A stretch of DNA of 64,000 nt from Zanthoxylum bungeanum (taxonomy: Eukaryota > Streptophyta > Magnoliopsida > Sapindales > Rutaceae): NCBI GenBank assembly GCA_019454045.1, contig SKCR01032772.1, positions 992,001 to 1,056,000 of the forward strand. The letters are read 5' to 3'. The position numbers and the translations under genes were made by a program. This document shows positions 32,948 to 44,971 of the stretch, piece after piece (position 1 is the stretch's first letter; every line of letters starts with the position of its first letter). Below the pieces are notes generated by a model. The model saw only the letters and a program-made list of their open reading frames with translations, did not search any database and was not told the origin of the DNA.

Positions 32948-35401
32948 TGTAGGAGTTTTATGGCGAAAATCCGGTAACGCAGCGGAATCGTAGAAAATCA
33001 AAATTTTCCGATTTCAAAATTTTTCTTGGATAAATTAAATAAACTTACTTATTTAATTACCCAATTATCAAATTTTGAAAAATTACACAAGAAATCAAAT
33101 TTCTTGGTAATTACCGAATTGCCCCACAACTTTACAAATTGATAATTTTAGTCCTAAAATTGTCAAATACAATTTTGGATGATTCTAAATCATTTCTAAA
33201 ATGATTTCCAACATGTCCAACATGTCAAAATCAGATTGCAACAAAATCGCTAATTTTTTGCTAATTGCCGAAACCAACCAGAATTTTTCAGTTCTTACAA
33301 TTTAGTCCATTTATGTTCAAAACGTGTCAAGATCAAATCCAATCAATCAAAAAATTAATATGCATCATATACACACCATAATATATCATATATATGAAAA
33401 TCACCAAATTTGGAAAAGGTTAAGAACCCTAATTTTATAATTTCTTCAAATTAACAAATCTTACAAAATCTTTTAAATCCATCACTTTAATTCATTCTTT
33501 ACCACACCAAACAAGTCTCGCCATCATGAAACAACTCAAGAACATTTATAGGTCATCAATGAGTGGCTTAGCAACTCTAGAATGGCAACTTGATTATCAA
33601 ATAATCAAAAGAGAGCTTATGAAGCCATTTCAAGCTCACTTAGAAACCATACATGCATACATCTTTCATTCAAGTTCACAACCAATTAAAACCCAAAATA
33701 TAAGTGTAGAGACAACATCCTAGCAACACATATTGAAGCTAACCATGTTAGAAACATTTTCTATGTTGAAGAATTTAAAGAAAAAATTACAAAACTCAAA
33801 GATTTCCAAGCTTTCTTCTTTGCCATCAAATATTTTTCTCTCAACTCTTTTATGTTTATTTTTTGGTAACTTTTGAACCCACAACCTAATGAAATGAAAC
33901 AAAACAATATATACCTCACCCAATTAAGCCTTGGCCGAAAATTGGTAAGGAAATACAAATATCTATATATTTTTTATTTCATTTAAAGTTTGCTTTATCA
34001 ACTTGCAATTTTGATCATTACAACTTTAATGAAAAATTCAACAAGTCAACAAAAACAACTCAAGTCATTTCCTAAAATATCAAAACTTAAGATATTTATA
34101 TTTTTAATTAATTTAATTATTTAACAATTAAATAATTATTTAAATATAAATATTTTAAATATATGTATCATACTTACTTTAAATATCCAAATACATATAT
34201 ATTTATGATATATTTCAAATATCACAATTTGACATTTAATTAATGTGTATTTAACAAAATCTATCATTAAATACAAATACACAATAATTAGGAAATGACT
34301 ATTAGGTCCATTCGCATGTATTTTTCGTTTAACCTTTAAACGACTTATAAATAATCAGTATTATTCATAAAATTTGCCCTAGTGCTCTACGAGTATATTT
34401 CACTAGAGAGACTCTCTAGATTCAGGCATATCCGTCACGAAATCCAATTTCGTGTCCATAATTTACCCACCCGTAAATTATGACGACCACAGATAAACTA
34501 GTTGAATCATACAGGTCGAGGTCATTGCATACGTATAATCCATCCGTCATAGGTATCCGGATTATCCCAGAGATATAGATAAAAACGTCAAATCTCTACA
34601 GGTATAATCATGTCAACGTATCTATTAGTAATCTCTAAATAACATTCGAAACTCACTTCCGAAATATATTATGGCTATAGATTTAACAGATTGCTAATCA
34701 CATTTGGACTACTTATGCTCTGTTCACAGAACTGACGGATCTTATCTTGACACACACATGATATCCTGAGGATCGGTCCAAACCCAACGAACATGCGGAT
34801 GTCTGATCTAAATAGATCGGTGACGTGATTGCCAACTAAGTGTGGAGGATGTCTCATACATCCACAGTGGTATCTCAAGTCGAAGGACCACTATGCTACT
34901 CAACCCGAGAAGATTCTTATTGACGTTGGTGTACCATCCATTAAGAATCTTCGGTGAGTCGTTCAGTATTTATCCACTATAAACACCTACACGTCTATAC
35001 GAGTCTCCCAAGACTCATGGTTCATTGGGATAAACCATCGGACCAAGTCTCGATATACGACATGTATTGGTCTCAACGAATTTAACTAACCGACCCGTGT
35101 TAGTAAATCTTGACCAGGAAATTTATTTGATAATATATTTCTAGTAGTGACACTTCCCAATGTCAATTACAAACTACTTTGTAACTGCGCACTACATTAT
35201 ATATTATCGGGTATTTGTCTAATATATACATATCACTAAATAAGATTTAGTTTCAATCTAATAGTAATTAGATCGAATACGTATATAAAAATAAGAGGTG
35301 CAACCACTAAGAAAGTAATATTATGAAAATATGGATTGTTCGTATTCATGAATAAGACATATATACGGTCCGGATTGGCGCTCTGAGCACCAACCCCAAC
35401 A
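32948..35401 (-). repeat. 3' LTR of the LARD-like element
   Basis: 2454 bp, paired with 39611-41978 over its whole length. It contains the block (34660-35060) conserved with 22840-23120 on the opposite strand. Confidence 0.9.
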
Positions 35402-36171
35402 ATTTCTCACACTTGCTCTAGTGCCAATCCACGATATCATATACACATCTCAATGTGTATCGTATGCACATGGCCCTCAATAGCTCACCTAGCACTCAAG
35501 AGGTAGTCAACAAGAAGCAGGTCCGCTATGACATATTGAGTTTGTCCAACAAACCCAATTGTTTCCTTAGGCAGCATCATTCATATTTTGTAGAACCTAT
35601 GTCATACATTAATATGACTCAGATGCGACATTAATATTGTGCTACAGCTACTGAGTTGTCCAAGTATTTATGGATCAGATCCTAAATATTATGTAGACAA
35701 CCACAATCACAATACCAATGTGAAAACTTCTAATTTATAAGGTCACTATACAACTTCATAAGTCAATACTTCATAAGTTGCATCTAATTCCACTCACAAA
35801 GTAGAATCCTCTGTGACACTCCCACTGCATCTTTTCTGACTCTTTATGACGTAGACTTTCTAACGTCATAATTAGTCTCAAAACTAATATGACCCTAATG
35901 GTTGCAGACTGTATGCTCCATGAATTAGAAATTTGTTCTTAATATCTCAAAGATCACAAAGAACATGTTTCAAGATCCATCATATGGTCTATAGGGTATC
36001 AAAATAACTTGTAACAATTACGATTAAATCGATATCTTTAATCGTACATAATAAAGTATTTATTATGTCATCTACACATGATACATAAGATTGTTTAGAC
36101 ATTCTAATCAATATCTCTTTCGAGAAAAGAATCATCATTTACGAAAAATGAATACTATATATAAGACACAC

Positions 36172-36231
36172 ACTAACTGTCAAACAGTTATACTAACTGT
36201 CAAACAGTTATACTAACTGTCATACAGTTAG
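36172..36231. repeat. Three tandem 20-bp palindromes
   Basis: The unit ACTAACTGTCAAACAGTTAT is repeated three times exactly in register (the last copy with two changes). Each holds AACTGT and ACAGTT arms around CAA. CAGTTA/TAACTG is a known plant MYB-binding core; binding is inference. Confidence 0.9.
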
Positions 36232-39049
36232 CCTCGTTGTGTCTTTTATTAGATCATATCTAATGCATGACTAATATAAGTATCTCACAAGTCTCTTAGT
36301 TTTATATCTTATATAAAAATTTATATCAAATATAACAGAGACTATTCTCACTGCTTTCACGGAGTAAAGAAGACTTAGGTAAACATTTTACCTCACAAAC
36401 ATCTCATTATTACCATAATAATGATAATGTCGTTAGGATATATAACACTAGAAAGAAATTTGTACGCTCCTACTAACCCTTTTATCATATATGTATTCTC
36501 TATAATTTGATAAAATCAGACAATCTGACAGATATCAAATACAGAGAACACAAATTTCAGGAAGGCTCACTCGAGTCTACAATAGGCTCTATAAGCTAGT
36601 ATACCAAACTGCAATCTTAGCAAAACACAAACTCTAGGGCCATTCCAGAATGTACTCTTCAAACAAAGAAATCACAACTGATCTCTTATCCGAAGAAGCC
36701 ATTCAAAAATGCCACTTTGTATTCTTTAGCTAAAATACACAATTTAATATTAACATTAACCAACAGATCTTAAATTGTTCAATCAGTGCGACTAGAGACA
36801 TTTTCCTCAGAATCTACAATAGTTTGCTGAGTATAACCTTTCTCACTGTCATACTATAAAGGTCAAACCTTTAATTAGCTCACATTGCTTTTACTGCGTA
36901 AACCATTAGCATACTTTATGAACTATTCATAACGAAAGCTTAATCAAGTTCAAAAATTGATCATAGTAAGCTATGAACAATCTTAGATCTATAGTTCAAT
37001 GGTAATTTCCAAAATCGATATCAAATATCGCTCCACTATAAGTTATAGGATAATTTCCTTCGATAAGAAAATAATAGAACCATTAAGTATCAAATACTCG
37101 TAAATGATTCTAATATCCTATTGGACTTATACGGAAGATGTTTAAGGGTCGTTTCATCTTATTAATTATGTAGTTCCAATTATAGTTTATCATTCTCACA
37201 ATTGACTTCAATAAGTCAAGTCTTTTCTACAATGGTTAACATCTGATGTTACACACCAAGTAATAAAACAATTTTATTACTTATGATTGTAGGAAATATA
37301 TTCTATCAAATAGAATACAATATTCTATAAAATAGAATAAATGATAAACTTTTACTTGTACCTCCAAGGTGCAAGACCTTTCAATTATATAACCATTATA
37401 CAAAAGAAAGATTCAAATCTCAAACTTTTCAAGATTCGAATTTTCTACCTATACATATCATATACGCAACTGTAGAAACTAATTGAACATTAATTAAAAG
37501 GATGAATTAGTATTACTGGAGCATATCCACAAGAGTATTGAAACTAATTCGGCAACAATTAATATCAAAACGAATCAAATCATATAAGATTCGATTACTC
37601 CCACTGACCAATTCCATCAAGATGGAATCGTGGAAGAATTATATTGAGTAAGAATTATATTCACTGAATAATCCTAGAACTAATTGCCATAAATTCATAC
37701 ATTCGATCATATCAAAGATCTTTAAACAATTCAAAGACATGTAATGAATTTTAAGGACAAAGTTTTCAAGATTTCAGATCGAATATCTTTGAACTAGTCA
37801 AAGATGTTCCATCTGCGTTTCATCAGAACAGATTGAAAGTTCTTGAATCGTTCAAGACGTTCAATATGTGTTCTTTCAGAAACACGTAATTAAGTTATGA
37901 CAATTCATCAACTAAGTTACGAAGTAAAGAAAACTACCTTAAACAATTATTATTTATTAAACTACATACATCTAATGTATCAGTTAAATAAATCTTATAC
38001 TTCAATGACAATCATTGATTAAATGAGATTTAATCACATTCCCGAATACAATATTCATTAAATGGATAAGGATATGTGGTGTGATCTCATATCAGACCAT
38101 CATTTACCATACGGAATAAGCATCTAATGTTTAAGTGATGAAATCTCATAAAGCACTGTTCTAAATTATTTACTTCACCAAATATTTTCTTAATATTTAT
38201 CTCTACGTTAATGAGACAACTAGTTGTATTAAAATATATATAACAACTGTTTATAAAGAACAAGTAATTATTCAATAGTCGCAAGTTCTGATATCAAATA
38301 TCAAAACAATCATTAAATAATATTTTAAATAACTAGACGGAAGATCTGGTATCCAATACTTATAGTTGTCGTATTGTGAGAATCAATATTTTCTATACAC
38401 AACTATACGCATCTTCTTTCTATAGCTTTTTATAATTTGCTTTCAATTATTCACAACAATTGCAAAAAATTGATTAGCAAACTGTGTCAGACACATTACC
38501 TCAAAAGGTAACTAAAGCTAAGAAACATCATTATCAGATAAACAAATACCTAATGGGGTTTTCTTAATACCAGTCAAGAATCTCGAGACATGAACTTATT
38601 CGTGTCAATTCTTATTGCACAAGAAACTATTCTCTCTACAGAATAATATCCTAAAACAGATATCTATCTAGATTATCTATCATGACTTAGTAACTAAGTC
38701 ACTAACCATCTTGATTTTTCAAGAAAATCGGAACAACAGTTCCCGATGGTTTAGACTAATATAACAATATCCTAGTCTAATAGTATCTAGAACCTATTCC
38801 AGAAAAGCGCAACCATAAGTTAAGTCAGAAACAACATATAAAATGTAAGCAGTGAATTAAAAGTTTAATTCTATCTACTATAGAATAAGGAAAACAAACA
38901 GGCGGCAATTTTCATAATATTATACACTGCTTAAGTTATGGAATAGTTTAAACCTAGCAGTGCCTCCCACTATTTTACGTAATATCGTAATCCCCAACGA
39001 TAAACGAGAATTCAATAATTAAATCGAATTTCATAATGGGAAGTGGACC

Positions 39050-39377
39050 TCATGAATATATTTCGACTCACAGTTTTGGCACTATCTCGCCTACGTATAT
39101 TCATAGGTAGACAACTCATTGTCAATCACACTCATTGTGACTCCGGTTTTGGTTCTGGCTGTTTCTCATTGTGACAGCTTTGGCACGTTCACAAGAAGGC
39201 GTACCAAGGTTAAACTCATCAATGATAAACTCAAGCTACTTGCGTAACCCTGACAGCTTTGGCACGTTCAGGATTCCACTTTCGCTTGAATTTATCTAGT
39301 ATCAAGTATACATCCGGCATAAATAAATTTCGATCGACTACACCCTCACTGCTTTGGCACGTTCTCGGATGTAGTCG
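39050..39377 (-). other. Leader array of GTGCCAAAGC hairpins (second copy)
   Basis: In element-sense order the cores are at 39360-39351, 39265-39256, 39186-39177 and 39082-39073 (the last reads GTGCCAAAAC). The first is held by an 11-bp stem, 39377-39367 with 39345-39335 (one G-U pair). The second has AATCCTGA/TCAGGGTT arms (39275-39246), the third TTGTGA/TCACAA arms (39198-39165), and the fourth an outer ATGAATATA/TATATTCAT stem (39104-39096 with 39060-39052). Spacings are 95, 79 and 104 nt, against 98, 80 and 104 in the plus-strand copy. Confidence 0.75.
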
Positions 39378-39590
39378 TAGAATAGATATTCATAAACCGT
39401 ATTGACAAGACGGACCAAGAAACAAGTATCTCTATTCTAGTTACTTTAAAACCTTATTAATTAGGGATTTTCCGCAAAATATATTTTTACTTTATTTAAT
39501 CAAATTAAATAAACACATGCATGAATAAAGTAAAGATTAAATTAAAAATTGAATTTAAAAGACATAATCATATCAGGGTGTCAAGAATCA

Positions 39591-39607
39591 GACTCACTCT
39601 GATACTA
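39591..39607 (-). promoter_or_regulatory. Primer-binding site of the LARD-like element
   Basis: TAGTATCAGAGTGAGTC on the minus strand, three bases inside the 5' LTR; a one-mismatch version of the iMet site. Confidence 0.8.
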
Positions 39608-39610
39608 TTT

Positions 39611-41978
39611 TATAGGGGTTTTATAGCGAAAATTCAGTAACGCAGCGGAATCGTGGAAAATCAAAATTTTCCGATTTCAAAATTTTTCTTGGATCAATTA
39701 AATAAACTTATTTATTTAATTATCCAATTATCAAATTCTGAAAAATTACACAAGAAATCAAATTTCTTGATAATTACCGAATTGCCCCATAACTTTACAA
39801 ATTGATCATTTTAGTCTTAAAATTGTCAAATACAATTTTGGATGATTCTAAATCATTTTTAAAATGATTTCCAACATGTCCAACATGTCAAAATCAGATT
39901 GCAACAAAATCCCCAATTTTTTGCTAATTGCTGAAACCACCCAGAATTTTTCAATTTTTGTAATTTGGTCATTTTATATTCAAAACATGTCAAGATCAAA
40001 TCCAATCAACCCAAAAATTAATATGCATCATATACACACCATAATACATCACATATATGAAAATCCCCAAATTTGGAAAGGGTTAAGAACCCTAATTTTA
40101 TAATTTCTTCAAATTGACAAATCTTAACAAATCTTTTAAATCCCTCACTTTAATTCATTCTTTACCACACCAAACAAGTCTCACCATCATGAAACAACTC
40201 AAGAATAATTCTAGGTCATCAATGAGTGGCTTAGCAACTCTAGATTGGCAACTTGATTATCAAATAATCAAAAGAGAGCTTATGAAGCCATTTTAAGCTC
40301 ACTTAGAAACCATACATGCATACATCTTTCATTCAAGTTCATAACCAATTAAAACACAAACTATAAGTGTAGAAACAATATCCTATCAAAACATATTGAA
40401 GCTAAGCATGTTAGAAACATTTTCTATGTTGAAGACTTTAAAGAAAAACTTACAAAACTCAAAGATTTCCAAGCTTTATTCTTTGCTTTCAAACCTTTTT
40501 CTCTCAACTAATTTATGTTTATTGGTAAGGAAATACAAATATCTAGATATTTTATTTCATTTAAAGTTTGCTTTATCAACTTGCAATTTTGATCATTACA
40601 ACTTTAATGAAAAATTCAGCAAGTCAACAAAAGCACTCAAGTCATTTCCTAAAATATCAAAACTTAAGATATTTATATTTTTAATTAATTTAATTATTTA
40701 ATTATTTAATAATTATTTAAATACAAATATTTTAAATATACGTATAATATTTACTTTAAATATCCAAATACATATATATTCATGATATATTTCAAATATC
40801 ACAATCTGACATTTAATTAATGTGTATTTAACAAAATCTATCATTAAATACAAATACACAATAATTAGGAAATGACTATTAGGTCCATTCGCATGTATTT
40901 TTCGTTAACCTTTAAACGACTTATAAATAATCAGTATTATTCATAAAATTTGCCCTAGTGCTCTACGAGTATATTTCACTAGAGAGACTCTCTAGATTCA
41001 GGCATATCCATCACGAAATCCAATTTCGTGTCCATAATTTACCCACCCGTAAATTATGACGACCACAGATAAACTAGTTGAATCATACAGGTCGAGGTCA
41101 TTGCATACGTATAATCCATCCGTCACAGATATCCGGATTATCCCAGAGATATAGATAAAAACGTCAAATCTCTACATGTATAATCTCGTCGACGTATCTA
41201 TTAGCAATCTCTAAATAACATTTGGAACTCACTTCCGAAATATACTATGGCCATAGATTTAACAGATTGTTAATCACATTTGGACTACTTATGATCTGTA
41301 CACAGAACTGACGGATCCTATCTTGACACACACAAGATATCTTGAGGATCGGTCCACACCCAACGAACAGACGGAGGTCTGATCTAAATATATCGGTGAC
41401 GTGACTGCCATCTAAGTGTGGAGGATGTCTCATACATCCACAGTGGTATCTCAAGTCGAAGGACCACTATACTACTTAACCCGAGAAGATTCTTATTGAC
41501 GTTGGAGTACCATCCATTAAGAATTTTCGGTGAGTCGTTCAGTGTTTATCCACTATAAATACCTACACGTCTATACGAGTCTCCCAAGACTCATGATTCA
41601 TTGGGATAAACCATCAGACCAAGTCTCGATATACGACATGTACTGGTCTCAACGGATTTAAATAACTGACCCATGTTAGTAAATCTTGACCAGTAACTTT
41701 ATTTGATAATATATTTCAATTAGTGACACTTCCCAATGTCAATTACAAACTACTTTGTAACTGCGCACTATATTATATATTATCGGGTCTTTGTCTAATA
41801 TATACATATCACTAAATCAGATTCAGTTTCAATCTAATAGTAATTAGATCGAATACGTATATAAAAAACAAGAGGTGAAACCACTAAGAAAGTAATATTA
41901 TGAAAAATGGGATTGTTCGTATTCATGAATCAGACATAAATACAGTTCGGATTGGCGCTCTGAGCACCAACCCCAACA
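39611..41978 (-). repeat. 5' LTR of the LARD-like element
   Basis: 2368 bp, pair of 32948-35401. The end is TATAGGGG here against TGTAGGAG in the other copy (plus-strand view). Confidence 0.9.
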
Positions 41979-41983
41979 TTATA

Positions 41984-42071
41984 CACAACTACTATATTAA
42001 ACACAACTACCAATTACACTCTACACAACTTTCAACTACACAACTACTAACTACACAACACACAACTAACA
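41984..42071 (-). repeat. Outer copia 3' LTR, second piece
   Basis: Continues the LTR after the TTATA duplication and ends AACTAACA. The adjacent 42072-42081 reads TTGAAGGGGA on the minus strand, a purine tract. Confidence 0.88.
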
Positions 42072-42458
42072 TCCCCTTCAAACTCAAGGTGGTTTAGACG
42101 AAACCAAATTGAGTTTGGAAACAAGTTTAGTGTAATGTACCGGAAGAAAAGATTTGGTGAAGACATCAGCTAGATGCTCAGTGGATTTTAGATACTTCAA
42201 GGAAATAGTGACATAAGCAACGTGTTGGCAAATGAAATGACAATCGATCTCAATGTGTTTGGTGCGCTCATGAAAAACATCATTATGTGCTATTTCAATA
42301 GCACTTTTGTTGTCGCATTAAAGAGTGAGAGATGATGGTTGAGGGACTCTCATATCTTCTAGGAGCCAACGTAACCATAGAAGTTCAGCTGTAGTGGCAA
42401 CAACAGCTCTATATTCAACCTCAGTACTCGAGCGGGCAACCAATGTATGTTTCTTGCT
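42072..42458 (-). pseudogene. RNase H remnant of the outer copia
   Basis: On the minus strand: TLVARSSTEVEYRAVVATTA, ELLWLRWLLEDMRVPQPS, a stop, then [20 protein letters not shown] and HIEIDCHF, ending [10 protein letters not shown]. This is a nearly complete copia RNase H, with the D and E region (RSSTEVEYRA) and CDNKSA present. The N-terminal side is cut by the solo LTR at 42459. Confidence 0.88.
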
Positions 42459-43189
42459 TGTGGGAACACAGAATCTGGGCGACGCCGTTCTAGGCTCGCG
42501 ACCTAGTTGGGAAGTACTAAATAATCATGGAGTCGCCACCCGGTGTGAACCGGGACAAAGATTTAAGGCCGCACTCACCCCTCGCAAGGGAAGACCTCAA
42601 ACCGTTGGGTTCGGAATGGTCCCTTACTTATGCCACTTGTAATGAAAGGATTTATGTGATAATTTAATCAAGCATAAGTAACACTTATTTCCAAGAGTAT
42701 CATGCTTCTAAATTTTCATATGCAAAATAAAACTTATGCACACATTTCACATATATCTCACATCTAGAATTGCATGCTTAAAATATATCAAAGTAGCAAC
42801 GAACATACAACTTCATTTGCATATTACATTCAAGAAAACACAGGCATACATAACAACCGCACAAGCATACATGTGAGCACTTTTCCAAGTGATACGTGGA
42901 ATTATATCCCAAGTACAGACCGCATTACCGTCCGTTCGAAATCGGCTACGGAATTTATATCCGGGTTTCCATCCGATATATCACAAGAAATAATACTCCA
43001 AAGTCATCATGGCATAGATATATGAATCGTAATACGTTATATCAAGACTAAGGCAAATGACACAACTAATGGAATAAACATGCTTTTCATTATTACATGC
43101 ACAAAGATAGGAATGACTATGTATGATTCCATAAAACAATCACCTAAGAAACAATTATACATGGCATGTGATGAATATGTCTCAGTTCA

Positions 43190-43520
43190 GTGTGTTCGCG
43201 TTCGTGTAGCGTTCGTAAACGCGTTCGAACGGTAAACAGAAGGTTCGCGTTCGTATGGCGTTTGCTAACGCGTTCGAACGAAAATGGGACAGAATGCTCA
43301 CGTTCGTGTGGCGTTTGTTAACGCGTTCGAACGGAAATGAAATAGAATGCTCACGTTCGTGTGGCATTTGTTAACGTGTTCGAACGGAAATGAAACAGAA
43401 TGCTCACGTTCGTGTGGCGTTTGTTAACGCGTTCGAACGGAAATAGGACCTGATGCATGATAAGGCAAAAATGCATGCGAGTTCGAGTTGCGTTCGTAAA
43501 CGCGTTCGAACGGGAATAGA
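43190..43520. repeat. 54-bp tandem array with CGTTCGAACG palindromes
   Basis: About six imperfect units, each with GCGTTCGAACGG or a close variant preceded by CGTTCGTGTGGCGTTTG. The same words recur singly near 45436 and 45489. CpG-rich in otherwise AT-rich DNA. Confidence 0.9.
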
Positions 43521-43564
43521 CCTGATGCATGAAATGGGACTCAATACATAAACAACCAAATAAA

Positions 43565-44010
43565 GGGCGCGGCGAAGTACTGCCGTAAAGGTGGCCTTTT
43601 GGGGCTCTTGATCTCTCAAAGAGAGGACCTTTAGACCAACATACTAAGCCTATGCGCGTCACATCACAACACATGAAATAAATAATATCAAACATAGTGT
43701 GCCCGGTTGAACGTATCTTGTATCCAACCGAACACACATCAACCGGCGCGGCAAAGCATCGTGGTAAAGGGCTTTTAGCCCCTCCCCATAGGGGATCTCA
43801 CATCACACTTACTAAGCCCATGCGCTCGATTGAATTATGCATACGAAAATAAAGACAATCATATCAAACTAAGTATGCTCGATTGAACGTATCTTGCATT
43901 CAACCGAACACACATCAATCGGTGCGGCAAAGCATCATGGTGAAGGATTTTAACCCCTCCAATTAGGGGACCTTTCATCGCACTTACTAAGCCCATGCAC
44001 TCGATCGTAT
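43565..44010. repeat. 178-bp tandem array
   Basis: Units start at 43565, 43743 and 43921 with GGCGCGGC-AAG and contain ACTTACTAAGCCCATGC and GAACGTATCTTG. The third is truncated. Confidence 0.85.
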
Positions 44011-44578
44011 CATACGGGGATAAGCAACATACAAAATTTAAATAACGAAAAATAATAAACCAAAGCAACAAAAACAAGAGAAGGTGCCGTTTACTCAAGT
44101 GGTACGTGGAGTTGTGTCCCAGTACAAACCGCACTACCGTCCATTCGGATTCGGCTACGGAATTTACGTCTGGGTTTCCATCCTATATACCACAAGAGAC
44201 GACACTCTTCCATTCATCCAATACCCACAACATACATCATACACACAACGAATAACACAAATACAGAAAATATAATCAAAATAAATGACCAGAAAATAAA
44301 ATGAGAATAAGTGTGAAAGATACCCTCAGGTCTAACCTTTTAAGCTGTCTCTCGGACTCGCGTTCCACGAAGATCGAAATGGGGTAAAGCTCCGCAACTT
44401 TTCTGGTTCACTGGTTTGCCTCTTCCTTCGCTGTTCGGCCGCTCAAGCTACTGTTCCGCCTCCGTTTTGCTGCTGCTTCCTTGTGGTTTTGCTGCCATTT
44501 CCTCTGTGTCCTCTGCTTACTGTTGTGGACTGTTTTGATGTTCTTGATGGACCGTTCTGTGTGTTCTTTTTGGTGTGG

Positions 44579-44770
44579 TTTGTGTGATTATTTCAAGGAT
44601 TGTAAGTGTCTTTTATGTTACTGTTTTAAGGGATTTTAGGGACTGTTTTGGGAGTGATTTAGGCTGCTGTTTTGTGTGATTATTTCAAGGATTGTAAGTG
44701 TCTTTTATGTTACTGTTTTAAGGGATTTTAGGGACTGTTTTGGGAGTGATTTAGGCTGCTGTTTTGTGTG
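44579..44770. repeat. 92-bp tandem duplication
   Basis: Two essentially identical 92-bp units start at 44579 and 44671 with TTTGTGTGATTATTTCAAGG; a third diverges after about 12 bp at 44763. Confidence 0.92.
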
Positions 44771-44963
44771 ATTTTTGGTGATGTGTGGAGGTTGAAAGGG
44801 GCTGATTTTCGGTGGTGATTAGGGGTTGTTTTGGTGCTTGTAGTTTCGGTGATGTGAGGGTAAGGATGAAGGGAGTGATTTTTGTGATGTCTAATATTTC
44901 TTGTGTGAATTGTATGTCTGAGCTAGAGAGATTCGAGAGGAGGGGTGGCTAGGTTTGGTGTTG

Positions 44964-44971
44964 TTTATATA
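44964..44971 (-). promoter_or_regulatory. TATA box of the solo LTR
   Basis: TATATAAA on the minus strand, about 690 bp inside the 5' end of the LTR. Confidence 0.6.

Larger units (their letters stand above)
35402..39590 (-). other. Non-coding interior of the LARD-like element
   Basis: 4.2 kb of AT-rich DNA. The last 150 bp before the purine tract (35560-35410) keep a faint frameshifted trace of a pol C-terminus (ADLL, GHVHTI). The leader hairpin array lies at 39050-39377 and three MYB-core palindromes at 36172-36231. I cannot recognise gag, protease, integrase or RT anywhere, so a helper copia would have been needed. Confidence 0.7.
32948..41978 (-). mobile_element. LARD-like copia with 2.4-kb LTRs, nested
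   Basis: A complete 9.03-kb insertion in the outer copia's LTR with a perfect target duplication TTATA (32943-32947 and 41979-41983). The LTRs are 32948-35401 and 39611-41978; on the minus strand they start TGTTGGGGTTGGTGCTC. A primer site resembling iMet (TATCAGAGTG, 39591-39607) and a purine-rich tract (CAAGTGTGAGAAAT, 35402-35415) fix the minus orientation. The 4.2-kb interior has no usable coding region. Shared LTR and leader sequences tie it to the copia gag/pol relics at 22489-29599. By eye the LTRs are roughly nine-tenths identical, so the insertion is not recent. Confidence 0.9.

Noticed and set aside
44964..44971. Promoter of a host gene
   Set aside because: No coding sequence follows; position fits the LTR's own promoter.
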